DNA of 64,000 nt from PALSA-1335 sp965231025 (GTDB taxonomy: Bacteria > Patescibacteriota > Gracilibacteria > UBA1369). The stretch lies in the NCBI GenBank assembly GCA_965231025.1, contig OZ246407.1:682001-746000 (forward strand), written 5' to 3'. Each line of letters begins with the position of its first letter. The stretch's first letter is position 1. The position numbers were made by a program, and so were the translations under genes. Positions 16,199-25,558 of this stretch are shown here, piece by piece. A model generated the notes under the pieces. It made no database searches. It saw only the letters and a program-made list of their open reading frames with translations, and was not told the origin of the DNA.

Positions 16199-17561
16199 AA
16201 GGGTAAGAATCAACAAGTTCAGTAGCCAGGCCAATATACTTGGAAGGAGTCAACATTTTCAACCTCTTTTTCACATCAGCAGGAATCTTAAGTTTATCGA
16301 TAAACTGCTGGATCGTTCGCTGATTGACAACCTTCCCTCTTGTAAGTTCTTTTAACTTTTCATACGGCTTTTCAATCTTATATCTTCTCATCACGGTCTG
16401 GATTGGTTCAGCAAGAAGCTCCCATGAGTTATCCAGGTCACGTTGTACAATTTCTTTATTCAACTCAAGTTTATTTAATCCTTGTATACAATTTTTATAC
16501 GCAAGAAGTGAATAACCAAATGCACAACCAACGTTTCTAAGTGTCGTAGAATCAGTAAGATCACGCTGCATTCTGGAAATGGGCAACTTTTCGGAAAAAT
16601 ATCCCAAGAGAGCATTCGCCATCCCCAGGTTACCTTCACTGTTCTCAAAATCTATTGGATTAACCTTATGGGGCATAGTCGAGGAACCAACCTCCCCTTC
16701 TTTGAGCCTTTGTTTGAAATACCCCAGGCTGATGTACGTCCACAGATCCCGGTTGAGATCTATAATAACGGTATTGATCCTGCGCATGGCATCAAAAAGT
16801 TCAGCAAGACAGTCATGTGGCTCAATCTGTGTGGTATAAAGATTTACATCCAAGCCCAGGCTATGTACAAAATTTTTACTCACATCAATCCATTTCACGT
16901 TTGGATAAGCTACAGCGTGAGCATTAAAATTACCAACAGCACCGTTTATTTTTCCCAAAATCTTTACCGCTTTTAATGCTTTTTTTTGCCGCTGAACCCT
17001 CGCCGCAACGTTGACGAACTCCTTTCCTAATGTTGTGGGAGTGGCAGGTTGACCATGAGTTCTTGCCATCATCGGAACACCTCTATATTTTTTTGCAAGC
17101 TTGCCAAGATCTTGAAAAAGTCCGGTAATTACAGGTAAGAACTCTTCCGTCAATGCATCACGAACCATCAATGCATACGCCAAATTATTAATGTCCTCTG
17201 AAGTACAGGCAAAATGAATGAATTCGAAATAGCGGGCAAACGCAGCCCCCTTAAGACTTTCTTTGATGTAGTATTCTACGGCTTTCACGTCATGATTGGT
17301 CGTTTTTTCGATATCCTTGACCCGATTGGCCGCCACTACGTCAAAATACTCATAAATCGAACGAAGATGTTTAAGTTCCTTAGTACTCCAAATCTTCGTC
17401 CCCTCCAACTTCAGATCGTTGCAAAGAAAAATGAACCACTCTATTTCCACATAAATACGGTATCTGATGAGGGCAAATTCCGAAAAATACTTACGTAAGC
17501 CATCAATCTTTTTATCGTATCTGCCGTCGAGCGGGGAAATATTGGTGATGGAATCGCGCAT
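16185..17561 (-). CDS. purB: Adenylosuccinate lyase
   Basis: Acts twice in purine synthesis, splitting SAICAR and adenylosuccinate with release of fumarate. Family marks are MRDSITNISPLDGRYDKKI at the start, TSEDINNLAYALM, ARTHGQPATPTTLGKE, and the signature loop GSSTMPHKVNPIDFENSEGN. The length of 458 is that of the E. coli-type lyase. The ATG at 17561 is preferred since the upstream in-frame ATG sits in the purE stop codon. It is the third gene of purC-purE-purB-dcd. Confidence 0.97.
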   Translation of the reverse strand: MRDSITNISPLDGRYDKKIDGLRKYFSEFALIRYRIYVEIEWFIFLCNDLKLEGTKIWSTKELKHLRSIYEYFDVVAANRVKDIEKTTNHDVKAVEYYIKESLKGAAFARYFEFIHFACTSEDINNLAYALMVRDALTEEFLPVITGLFQDLGKLAKKYRGVPMMARTHGQPATPTTLGKEFVNVAARVQRQKKALKAVKILGKINGAVGNFNAHAVAYPNVKWIDVSKNFVHSLGLDVNLYTTQIEPHDCLAELFDAMRRINTVIIDLNRDLWTYISLGYFKQRLKEGEVGSSTMPHKVNPIDFENSEGNLGMANALLGYFSEKLPISRMQRDLTDSTTLRNVGCAFGYSLLAYKNCIQGLNKLELNKEIVQRDLDNSWELLAEPIQTVMRRYKIEKPYEKLKELTRGKVVNQRTIQQFIDKLKIPADVKKRLKMLTPSKYIGLATELVDSYPYDSL

Positions 17562-17599
17562 GGGACAAGAATTGGAAGGATGTAGGATTTTTTGACTCA

Positions 17600-18067
17600 C
17601 TATACCTTAAAAGACGCCTTGACCTTTATGACGTGCAGCTCGTATTTCACGCGCAGGTCCGCATGATGAAGAGCAAAAATACGGACAATGGCCATAGCCA
17701 CGTTCTGGGGATCCAGGACAGTAAGAACCGGCGTATCCGAGGGCATCTGGACGGTAGAGTTGAGATTCACCATCATGTCCAACTTATCGGCGAACGGAGG
17801 ACAGGCGATGACAGGATGAAACGATGATCCCGCGGTACAACCCGAAAGACCGTTCGAACGTCCCGCAATGGTGACGTAACAAACCTGTCCTTTGAAATGG
17901 TTATACTTATCAATAACCTTTACGAGGAGCTCGGGAACCTTATGGGCGGAAACAACAATCACTTTATGGGGAATTTTCCATTTATCCAGCTCATCGGTAA
18001 TCTTCCTTGCCCAAGCCTTATCTTTTTCTGAACCGAGAAGAACCGGTACGATCATGTTGTCTGCCAT
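17600..18067 (-). CDS. purE: PurE-type AIR carboxylase, class II-like
   Basis: PurE makes 4-carboxy-5-aminoimidazole ribonucleotide. This 155-residue protein has VPVLLGSEKDKAWARKI, VVSAHKVPELL, then TIAGRSNGLSGCTAG and HPVIACPPFADK. The AGRSNGL and CPP motifs are those of class II enzymes (animal PAICS and some bacteria such as Treponema), which carboxylate AIR directly with CO2. Class I enzymes have AGGAAHLPG and need PurK. No purK is visible in the window, which fits class II. It lies between purC and purB. Confidence 0.88.
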   Translation of the reverse strand: MADNMIVPVLLGSEKDKAWARKITDELDKWKIPHKVIVVSAHKVPELLVKVIDKYNHFKGQVCYVTIAGRSNGLSGCTAGSSFHPVIACPPFADKLDMMVNLNSTVQMPSDTPVLTVLDPQNVAMAIVRIFALHHADLRVKYELHVIKVKASFKV

Positions 18068-18112
18068 AGATTGAGTCTAGAGGATAAATAGAAGAATAAA
18101 AAGGGTTCGCCC

Positions 18113-19078
18113 TTACATGTATTTCTGGAGATTCATGCCTATTCGGTCGATCACCGAGCCAGGCTGGGCCTGGAACGTAAGACCGGTAATCAACTCAAAC
18201 GCCTCAATATAGCGGCGAGCGGTTTCGGCCCTGATCTCATCAGGTATTTGTGGAATCTCACCTTCACCGCGGAATCCACGCTCGGCGAGCCATTCACGAA
18301 GATACTCCTTGTCAACCTTCTTCTGTTCCTCTCCTGAAGCAAAACGCTTTTCATATTCGTTCGCGAACCAGAAACGGGAAGAATCCGGAGTATGGATCTC
18401 ATCAATCAAAACGATCTCCCCTCCGGAAGTGACACCGAACTCGTATTTGGTATCCACAAGAATAATCCCCTGCTTTGCGGCGATTTCAACTCCGCGCCGG
18501 TAAAGTTTCAATGAAGCTTCCGCGATGTGGTTGTACTGGTCGGACGTCAATGAAGTCCTTTTCAAAATCTCATCGCGGGACACGGACTCGTCATGATCGC
18601 CGTGCTCCGCCTTTGTAGAGGGAGTGAGTATCGGTTCATCAAACTTTTGATTTTTCTTAAGTCCCTCAGGAAGAATGTTGCCGCAAAAATTACGGACGCC
18701 CTTCTCGTAGTTGTACCAGGCACTCGTACTGGTGACGCCGGTAATGTAACCGCGGACAACCATCTCAAGGGGCAATGGCTTACATTGTTTGCCCACAAGC
18801 ACGTTCGGATCGGGATACTCCATCACGTGATTCCCGATGATATCCCCGGTATGTTCAAACCAGAATTTTGCCATCTGGGTAAGGACCTGCCCCTTAAACG
18901 GAATGGTGCAGATAACACGGTCAAAAGCGGAAAGACGATCACTGGTGATCAAAATACGACGGTCACCTCTGGTGTAGTTATCACGAACTTTCCCTTCATA
19001 TTTTTCACCGAGATTCGGGAAATCCGTCTTATCCAGGCAATATGGAATTTGAGCAATAAGGTCTTTCTGGTCGATCAT
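18113..19078 (-). CDS. purC: SAICAR synthetase
   Basis: Joins aspartate to CAIR with ATP. Motifs are GEKYEGKVRDNYT, LITSDRLSAFDRVICTIPFK, PLEMVVRGYITGVTSTSAW and EPILTPSTKAEHGDHDESVS, followed by VDTKYEFG and IDEIHTPDSSRFW. At 321 residues it is the long form seen in yeast and some bacteria, not the 240-residue E. coli form. The ATG at 19078 (MIDQKDLI) is chosen over 19114. It heads the purC-purE-purB-dcd operon, with a good promoter upstream, divergent from purA. Confidence 0.96.
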   Translation of the reverse strand: MIDQKDLIAQIPYCLDKTDFPNLGEKYEGKVRDNYTRGDRRILITSDRLSAFDRVICTIPFKGQVLTQMAKFWFEHTGDIIGNHVMEYPDPNVLVGKQCKPLPLEMVVRGYITGVTSTSAWYNYEKGVRNFCGNILPEGLKKNQKFDEPILTPSTKAEHGDHDESVSRDEILKRTSLTSDQYNHIAEASLKLYRRGVEIAAKQGIILVDTKYEFGVTSGGEIVLIDEIHTPDSSRFWFANEYEKRFASGEEQKKVDKEYLREWLAERGFRGEGEIPQIPDEIRAETARRYIEAFELITGLTFQAQPGSVIDRIGMNLQKYM

Positions 19079-19104
19079 ATCAATAAAAAGTAGGGAACAA
19101 CCGC

Positions 19105-19133
19105 AATTTACCATAGCTTCATATGCATTTCAA
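19105..19133 (-). promoter_or_regulatory. Promoter of the purC-purE-purB-dcd operon
   Basis: On the minus strand, TTGAAA, 17 bases, TAAATT, about 27 bases upstream of the purC ATG. No PurR-type palindrome is visible. Confidence 0.6.
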
Positions 19134-19256
19134 ACCCGACCCGCCGAGCGGAGGCCCGACAAGCAATTACCGCGTAACCGCCCGCTTTTGAAAAACTTTT
19201 TTTTCAAACATGAACATGCTAATGTGCAGGCGTCCTAAGTCTTAAAACTCTTCATC

Positions 19257-20561
19257 ATGGCTGATTTCTTCCAAAAATATGGAAACGTATGCGCAATCGT
19301 GGGCGGACAATGGGGTGACGAAGGAAAAGGGAAACTGGTCGATATTATGGCTGAACATTACGATTTTGTCGTTCGGGCAACGGGCGGGGCAAACGCCGGA
19401 CACACCGTATACGTGCGGGACCCGGTTCACGAAGGAGAGTTCAAGAAATTTGTATTCCACCTCATACCATCCGGGGCTCTTTACCCCAAAACGACAAACA
19501 TCATCGGCAACGGTTGCGTCGTACATATTCCCACTTTTCTTGAAGAGGTAAAAATCCTCAAAGACAGCGGGATCAACGTTGAAGGAAGAGTGTTCATCTC
19601 CGACCGCGCCCATTTGATCTTCGAATACCACAAAATCATCGACGGACTCCAGGAAGAACGGAAGGGAAAGAACAAAGTCGGCACCACCCGCCGCGGAATC
19701 GGACCGGCTTACACGGACAAAATATCCAGAATCGGCATCCGCGTGCACGAACTCCTCGATTTGCACAAATTCGAAGAACACATGAGGGAAAACCTGGCCA
19801 CTCTCGAGAAAAACTACGATTTCAAGTTTGATATCGATTCAGAACTGAACTATTACCGGAACATAATTGGAGAAATAAAACCCTATATCGCCGATACCGG
19901 GGTGATGGCCAACAAAGCCATGCGCGAAGGGAAAAAAGTCCTCATGGAAGGAGCCAACGCCACCCTCCTGGATATCGACCACGGAACTTACCCGTACGTC
20001 ACGTCTTCCAACGCCACGATCGGAGGCATGATCTCCGGTTCAGGAATTGGTGCGACCAAAATCACGACCATTATCGGAATTATGAAAGCCTACACAACCC
20101 GCGTCGGATCGGGACCGTTCCCAACCGAACTTGAAAATGAGACCGGCGAAAAACTCCGGACAAAAGGCGGAGAGTTTGGATCAACCACCGGACGCCCACG
20201 ACGCTGCGGATGGTTTGACGCCGTTGCGTCAGGATACTCGGTGATGCTCAACGACATGAGAAGCGTCAACCTGACCAAACTGGACGTACTGGACGAAATG
20301 GAAACCCTCAAAATAGCCACGGCGTATATATACCACGGCAAAAAACTTGAAGGCTTCCCCTCATCAGCCGACGTACTGGGAAACGTGGAAGTCGAATACC
20401 TGGAAATGCCGGGATGGAAAACCTCGATCAAAAACGCAAAATCATTCAAAGACCTTCCTCCGAACGCACAGGCATACGTAAAAAAAATCGAGGAACTCCT
20501 GGGCTGCCCCGTCAACTTCATCGGCACCGGCGTAGCACGCGACGAAATGATTTTTATATAG
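19257..20561 (+). CDS. purA: Adenylosuccinate synthetase
   Basis: Joins aspartate to IMP using GTP, the first committed step to AMP. The GTP-binding loop is GGQWGDEGKGK at residues 16-26, followed by RATGGANAGHTV, GTTRRGIGPAYTDK, GANATLLDIDHGTYPYVTSS and VGSGPFPTEL. At 434 residues it is full length. It is transcribed away from purC, so IMP-to-AMP genes (purA, purB) sit on both sides of one control region. It converges with the DUF3179 gene and overlaps its end by 8 bases. Confidence 0.97.
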   Translation: MADFFQKYGNVCAIVGGQWGDEGKGKLVDIMAEHYDFVVRATGGANAGHTVYVRDPVHEGEFKKFVFHLIPSGALYPKTTNIIGNGCVVHIPTFLEEVKILKDSGINVEGRVFISDRAHLIFEYHKIIDGLQEERKGKNKVGTTRRGIGPAYTDKISRIGIRVHELLDLHKFEEHMRENLATLEKNYDFKFDIDSELNYYRNIIGEIKPYIADTGVMANKAMREGKKVLMEGANATLLDIDHGTYPYVTSSNATIGGMISGSGIGATKITTIIGIMKAYTTRVGSGPFPTELENETGEKLRTKGGEFGSTTGRPRRCGWFDAVASGYSVMLNDMRSVNLTKLDVLDEMETLKIATAYIYHGKKLEGFPSSADVLGNVEVEYLEMPGWKTSIKNAKSFKDLPPNAQAYVKKIEELLGCPVNFIGTGVARDEMIFI

Positions 20562-21651
20562 GAAGCGCCTGAACAGGAACCTGATAAATCTCTACTCCGG
20601 GATAGAATGCTTCCCACACGAAATAATAGCCGGTCAACGCGGGGATTTCTTCGCTTGTCAGTTCATCGATCACTTGAAGATTTTTTCCGGCATAACTCAT
20701 GGCCAGTTTTTTCCCTGAAAATTCATCAATGACTGTTTGTTGATCAGCAAAAGCCTTTACGAGCTCCGATTCCCGGTACACTTTTGCGCGATTGCCAACC
20801 ACTACACCGTACACCAGTTCCTTAGGGTTCAGGCGATCATCACTGTGCTCCACGGGATAATACATTTCCGGACCCTCAACATAGCCAGGATAGGGATATT
20901 CTTCATACTCAAAATCAGATCCTGTATTTGTAGAAAGCACCACCGTCGAAGGATACTCCCTTACCCAGTCCTCCCAGCGTACAAGAACGGAAGGATAAAG
21001 TTCCAATTTGGCACCGCGGCCCGGCCCGGACAAAGCCATACCATCGAATTGGTTCCACAAAGATTTTGCCGTGCGGTCATAAAGTACCAAGGTACTGTTG
21101 AGCACCATTCCGGAAACACCGAGAGAATAAACCGTCCCCTCCGACATTGTCCTAAAAACCCTGTGAGTCATCGTCAAAGGACCGTACGTCACAGCAATGG
21201 GAATTTCATTAATGTCATCGTTCACAACTTCATGCCAATTCAATATCTTAACCGGATATGCCTTCACGGGATCCTTATCCCCTTTCCAGTCGTCAAAAGC
21301 AACACCGATGACCAGATCGTCACCTTTCAGGAATTTTGCTGCCTGCCGGGCAGAAACGAACTTTGGCTTGTCGATGGAAACGATGCAGTCGTTCCCCGTA
21401 AAACAGCTTTGATGCAATCGCTGGAGGTTTTTCTGATCCACATCCTGGGCGAAAAAATCGGACTGGCGGGTGATCATCTGGGTAAGCGAATCCGAGAACT
21501 GCTGAGTCTGCGACAAATACCCGTTGATGGATTTCGGAAAAACAACAATCCGCTCAAATACCTGAAAACGGAACACCAAAATCATGCCGGATACGACGAC
21601 GGCGAGAACAAAACCCATAAGGGTGATCGGTTTCCAGATGCCTTTATTCAT
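20554..21651 (-). CDS. DUF3179-family envelope protein
   Basis: A 365-residue protein with one N-terminal membrane helix (about 10-30) and an external domain. The domain matches the DUF3179 pattern: DKPKFVSARQAAKFLKGDD, VIGVAFDDWKGD, AYPVKILNWHEVVND, IPIAVTYGPLTMT, and SLGVSGMVLNSTLVLYDR with SLWNQFDG. Family members usually carry a CPLC motif after VTYC; here the corresponding segment is TYGPLTMTHR, with no cysteines, so any metal or redox role tied to them is lost. Function is unknown. It follows the Gmad2 lipoprotein gene by four bases. Confidence 0.8.
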   Translation of the reverse strand: MNKGIWKPITLMGFVLAVVVSGMILVFRFQVFERIVVFPKSINGYLSQTQQFSDSLTQMITRQSDFFAQDVDQKNLQRLHQSCFTGNDCIVSIDKPKFVSARQAAKFLKGDDLVIGVAFDDWKGDKDPVKAYPVKILNWHEVVNDDINEIPIAVTYGPLTMTHRVFRTMSEGTVYSLGVSGMVLNSTLVLYDRTAKSLWNQFDGMALSGPGRGAKLELYPSVLVRWEDWVREYPSTVVLSTNTGSDFEYEEYPYPGYVEGPEMYYPVEHSDDRLNPKELVYGVVVGNRAKVYRESELVKAFADQQTVIDEFSGKKLAMSYAGKNLQVIDELTSEEIPALTGYYFVWEAFYPGVEIYQVPVQALPI

Positions 21652-21655
21652 AAAT

Positions 21656-22177
21656 CTACAGCAATGTTACGTCAAAGGTCCTGGAGAGGTCATTTTCGGG
21701 CAACCCCGAAGAATTGTCTTTCTCAAAAACAAGGTTGGCGGCCAAGCCGGAAACCGACGTAAAGCTAAGCTCAGCGGTAAAAGACACATCATCCTCGGTC
21801 ATCCATTCCCCATCGGCATGAGCAAGAGTTCTGGCAATCTCCTGTCCCCGCGAATCACGAAGTACGACCGGGAAGACCCCTTCAGAAAAAAACAGGCCGC
21901 TGACCTTTCCCCTGAGAGTCACCGGACTTTTCAATGGCTTGGATAAATCCGGAGACATAACAACGACGGTCATGGAACCCTGCCCTGAAGACTGTTGCTC
22001 CGTTGAAGCGTTAGGATCATAAATGCTTATGCCCACATCAATCCCCTGCTGGGTCTGGGCAACGGGATTCTGTGTGCCGGACGGCCCCTGCGACGGCGAG
22101 AAATTGCAGGCGGTCAAAACTGCGACACAGCCAAAAATCATAAAAAACAAACCGCCGGAACGAAAAAATATCTTCAT
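21656..22177 (-). CDS. Lipoprotein with Gmad2-type immunoglobulin-like domain
   Basis: A 173-residue secreted protein. The signal is MKIFFRSGGLFFMIFGCVAV followed by the lipobox LTAC, so it should be lipid-anchored at about Cys24. After a Gln/Ser-rich linker there is a Gmad2 domain: SPDLSKPLKSPVTLRGKVSG, FFSEGVFPVVLRDSRGQEIA, and GEWMTEDDVSFTAELSF. Gmad2 domains occur with GerMN in spore-forming bacteria but are also common as lone CPR lipoproteins; function is unknown. It sits four bases upstream of the DUF3179 gene in the same operon. Confidence 0.85.
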   Translation of the reverse strand: MKIFFRSGGLFFMIFGCVAVLTACNFSPSQGPSGTQNPVAQTQQGIDVGISIYDPNASTEQQSSGQGSMTVVVMSPDLSKPLKSPVTLRGKVSGLFFSEGVFPVVLRDSRGQEIARTLAHADGEWMTEDDVSFTAELSFTSVSGLAANLVFEKDNSSGLPENDLSRTFDVTLL

Positions 22178-22219
22178 ATATAAAGATGAGGAAATCTGCG
22201 TCAGTATAACACAACCCCC

Positions 22220-22909
22220 TCAGGGGCGCACCATTTTCGCGCCAAGCCCTCCCCAGGCGCAATACTCGCAATCCTGACCGACTTCCGGAATTTTGCCGTT
22301 CAAAACTTCCACCACCTGCTGAATGAGATTCAACGCGCGCTCGGAATCCGTCACAAGCTGAATCACCTGAACATTGAACTGAACCATTCCTGACTCGCGC
22401 ACCTGTTCGGGAATATAGTAAACCAAATAACCCGTTCCTGAAGTCTTATAACCGCTTTTTTTCAGCATAAGATCATAACAGTCCAGTTTAAGCTGGGCAT
22501 GATGGTCATGATACTCCTCGGCGTCGTCAAATCCTCTGGTTTTAAAATCCAACGGGACGTAATTCGGCTCGCCATCTTGCCCGTTCCTGACAATGCACTC
22601 ATCCAAAGTTCCGTGCAGATGCACCCCGATCTTTTTATCATCGAATTGCAGACCTTTTTTGTTGTCCCTCCATGTTTTGATCAGATTCTCGTCAGACAGC
22701 AGAACACCCTCGATCCTCTCCCGAAGTTCCGGAGGCAGTTCCCCCTTTGGACGATAAGTATCCATATATTTCTTGAAGGCCAGATTCATGCCGCTCGGCA
22801 ACTGTCCGTTCCCTCCCGACGGTGTTTTGACCATTTCGTGAATCTGAACCCAAAAACAGCGGGCGCAATCCTGATAAAGATTCAACACCGGAAGCGAAAG
22901 ATCGTACAT
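22220..22909 (-). CDS. PD-(D/E)XK nuclease-family protein with two CxxC pairs
   Basis: A 229-residue RecB-like nuclease fold. The catalytic residues appear as GTLDECIV (Asp103), PLDFKTR (Asp121 and Lys123) and the following QLKLDCY (Gln139). Cys15 and Cys18 (QDCARCFW) at the N-terminus and Cys214 and Cys217 (QDCEYCAWG) at the C-terminus could together bind a metal or Fe-S cluster, as in Cas4 and AddB, though those use one N-terminal and three C-terminal cysteines. No cas gene or helicase is next to it. The role is probably DNA repair or processing, and the target is unknown. Confidence 0.75.
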   Translation of the reverse strand: MYDLSLPVLNLYQDCARCFWVQIHEMVKTPSGGNGQLPSGMNLAFKKYMDTYRPKGELPPELRERIEGVLLSDENLIKTWRDNKKGLQFDDKKIGVHLHGTLDECIVRNGQDGEPNYVPLDFKTRGFDDAEEYHDHHAQLKLDCYDLMLKKSGYKTSGTGYLVYYIPEQVRESGMVQFNVQVIQLVTDSERALNLIQQVVEVLNGKIPEVGQDCEYCAWGGLGAKMVRP

Positions 22910-22929
22910 AATGACGGGCTAAAGAAGAT

Positions 22930-22958
22930 TTGAGCCCCCGCATTATACATGATATAAT
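22930..22958 (+). promoter_or_regulatory. Promoter of the P-type ATPase gene
   Basis: TTGAGC, 17 bases, perfect TATAAT, 26 bases before the ATG at 22985. No SD follows. Confidence 0.75.
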
Positions 22959-22984
22959 GAAAAGATTCATAATTTAGCATCTAA

Positions 22985-25558
22985 ATGACAAAAAAGACAC
23001 CACGACCAACACACCCATGGGCACAGGAAACGGATGAACTGCTGAAAAATCTTGAAACAAGCGTCAAAGGGCTGAACACTCTTGAAGTGGAAAAAAGACT
23101 TAAAATCCACGGACTCAACGAAATCGCAAAAAAAGACAAAAAATCCGGGGTCATCATTCTTCTGGAACAATTCACCAACCCATTAGTCATTGTACTGATA
23201 ATCGCCAGCATTATCGCATTTTTTCTCGGAGAACAGACGGATGCCATTATCATCCTGGTAATCGTCACCATCAATTCCGTACTTGGATTCGTCCAGGAGT
23301 TCAGGGCAGAAAAAACGGTCCGGGCGCTCAGGAAACTGATTGCACAAAAAGCCAAAGCATTAAGGAATGGAGAGAAAATCGAAATCGAAAACAAATATCT
23401 CGTCCCAGGCGACATCGTATATCTGAACATCGGAGACATCGTTCCCGCAGACATCCGTCTGCTTCAGGAGGAAGAGATGACCATTGACGAATCCTCACTC
23501 ACCGGTGAATCCGTACCTGTGCTCAAAACGACCACGTTAACTCCCGACTCCAGGACTCTCCCCCAATACCTGAAAAACATCGCCTTCATGGGCACCCATG
23601 TCATGAGCGGAAGCGGATACGGCGTTGTCATAGCAACTGGAGAAAAAACATCTTTCGGAAAAACCGCATCATACCTGAAGGAACCTGAAATCGTTTCCGA
23701 CTTTGAAAAAAGCATGACCCACTTCAGCACCTTTCTGCTGAAAATAATCCTCATCATGACTTTCTTCATTTTTGTGGTGAACTCAGTGCTGCAGCACGGA
23801 GTCCTGGAATCTTTCCTTTTTGCATTGGCTCTCGCCGTAGGAATCACGCCCGAGGCGCTTCCAATCATTATCACGATAAGCCTTTCCAAGGGAGCGCAAA
23901 AGCTCGCGAAAGCCCATGTCGTGGTAAAAAAACTCACTTCAATCGAAGATCTGGGGAACATGGACATACTGTGTACCGATAAAACGGGAACGCTCACCGA
24001 AGGAAAACTTGGGCTGCAAAACTGCTTCAACCTTGAAGAACAAACCGACGATCAATTACTCATCTACGGAATGCTGTGCAACGACGCCGTCGTAAGCAGA
24101 AACAAAGTGGAGGGGAACATTGTCGACCGTGCAATCTGGGAAAGCGAACAAAAAAACGCCGTACTGGAGGAGTATAAAAAATACGAAATTATCGACCGGA
24201 ACGAATTCGATTTCACGCGCAGACGCATGAGCGCCGTTATCAAAGGTCCGGACGGAAAAAAATATCTCGTGGTTAAGGGGGCGCTCGAATCCATCGTGCA
24301 GGTGGTGACAAAGGCGAAGATTCGCGGAGAAGAGGTAATCCTCAATCACAAAGGCCACATAGAAGAATATCTTGAAAAAATCAACAAATACCGGAGTCAG
24401 GGCTATACGACCATTACGATTGCCGCAAAGGAATGGGACGGTGAACAATCGACCAAAGAAGATGAACGGGAATTGACACTCCTTGGGTTTCTGATATTTA
24501 TCGACCCGCCGCGGAAAAGCGCAAAAACATCACTGGCAAAGATGCAGAAACTCGGCGTGGAAATCAAAATCCTGAGCGGTGACGATCCTCTCGTGACCGA
24601 AGCCATTTGCCAGAAAGTTAACTTCACAATCCTCGGAGGAAAAATCCTGACGGGTGATGAACTCGACGCAATGGATGAAAAACACTTCGCCGAAGCAATC
24701 GAAAAGTTTAACGTCTTTTCACGCATTACTCCGGATCATAAATACAAAATTGTAAAAACCCTCAATACGGGACCTGAGCGGACGGTCGCGTTTCTGGGGG
24801 ACGGCATAAACGACGCCCCGGCGATCAAAATCGCCGACGTCGGCATCTCCGTAAACAGTGCCACCGACATTGCAAAGGAAGCCGCCGACATCATCCTGCT
24901 CCGGCAGGGACTCCATGTCATCAGCGAAGGCATTATCGAAGGCAGGAAGATCTTCACCAATATTACGAAGTACATCCTCAACACGGTAAGCGCAAATTAC
25001 GGCAACATGTTCACCGTCGCGTTTTCTTCGCTCTTTTTAAAATTCATTCCGCTCCTTCCGTCGCAGATTCTACTCAATAATCTGATTACCGACACCCCGA
25101 TGCTCGCCATCGCCACGGACAACATTGACCAGGAACAATTGAGGAAACCAAAAAAACTGGATGTAAAAATGATCAGGTCGTTCATGAGCTTCTTCGGACT
25201 CATAAGCACAATCTTCGACATGACGCTGATTCTCACCCTTCTCTTCGTGTTCAAAGCGGAACCAAACACATTCAGAACCGCCTGGTTCCTTGAATCGGCA
25301 CTGTCGGAGGTTCTCGTAACATTCGCCGTCAGAACAAAAAAACCTTTCTACAAGAGCAGACCCGGGAAACTCCTTTCATGGATTTCAATCGCCATCGTTC
25401 TGTCGCTGCTCGCATTCGTATTCACACCGATGGGCAAATACTTCGAATTCGTCGCACTGGACGTATATATAATGGGATTAATTCTCGCCATTGTCACGGC
25501 ATACTTCATCACCGCCGAACTCGCCAAAAAATACTTTTTTAGAAAATTTGAGTTCTGA
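22985..25558 (+). CDS. P-type cation ATPase, closest in motifs to MgtA/MgtB
   Basis: A full-length 857-residue cation pump. It has the actuator motif LTGESVPV, phosphorylation site CTDKTGTLTEG (Asp331), nucleotide-binding KGALES, hinge GDGINDAPA, and about ten membrane helices. The helix 4 text GITPEALPIIITISLSKGAQ and the late segment SANYGNMFTVAFSSLFLKF, then LLNNLITDTPML and RKPKKLDVKMIRSFMSFFG, resemble Mg-importing P3B pumps (MgtA: TPEMLPMIV and RKP-x-x-W). Ca-ATPases (P2) are the alternative. It has its own promoter and ends in a hairpin terminator. NRAMP-related and MgtE_N genes lie within 5 kb. Confidence 0.85.
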   Translation: MTKKTPRPTHPWAQETDELLKNLETSVKGLNTLEVEKRLKIHGLNEIAKKDKKSGVIILLEQFTNPLVIVLIIASIIAFFLGEQTDAIIILVIVTINSVLGFVQEFRAEKTVRALRKLIAQKAKALRNGEKIEIENKYLVPGDIVYLNIGDIVPADIRLLQEEEMTIDESSLTGESVPVLKTTTLTPDSRTLPQYLKNIAFMGTHVMSGSGYGVVIATGEKTSFGKTASYLKEPEIVSDFEKSMTHFSTFLLKIILIMTFFIFVVNSVLQHGVLESFLFALALAVGITPEALPIIITISLSKGAQKLAKAHVVVKKLTSIEDLGNMDILCTDKTGTLTEGKLGLQNCFNLEEQTDDQLLIYGMLCNDAVVSRNKVEGNIVDRAIWESEQKNAVLEEYKKYEIIDRNEFDFTRRRMSAVIKGPDGKKYLVVKGALESIVQVVTKAKIRGEEVILNHKGHIEEYLEKINKYRSQGYTTITIAAKEWDGEQSTKEDERELTLLGFLIFIDPPRKSAKTSLAKMQKLGVEIKILSGDDPLVTEAICQKVNFTILGGKILTGDELDAMDEKHFAEAIEKFNVFSRITPDHKYKIVKTLNTGPERTVAFLGDGINDAPAIKIADVGISVNSATDIAKEAADIILLRQGLHVISEGIIEGRKIFTNITKYILNTVSANYGNMFTVAFSSLFLKFIPLLPSQILLNNLITDTPMLAIATDNIDQEQLRKPKKLDVKMIRSFMSFFGLISTIFDMTLILTLLFVFKAEPNTFRTAWFLESALSEVLVTFAVRTKKPFYKSRPGKLLSWISIAIVLSLLAFVFTPMGKYFEFVALDVYIMGLILAIVTAYFITAELAKKYFFRKFEF

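Noticed and set aside
20737..21762. Open frame of 341 codons on the plus strand
   Set aside because: Antisense to the DUF3179 and Gmad2 genes, which have signal or membrane segments and family motifs.
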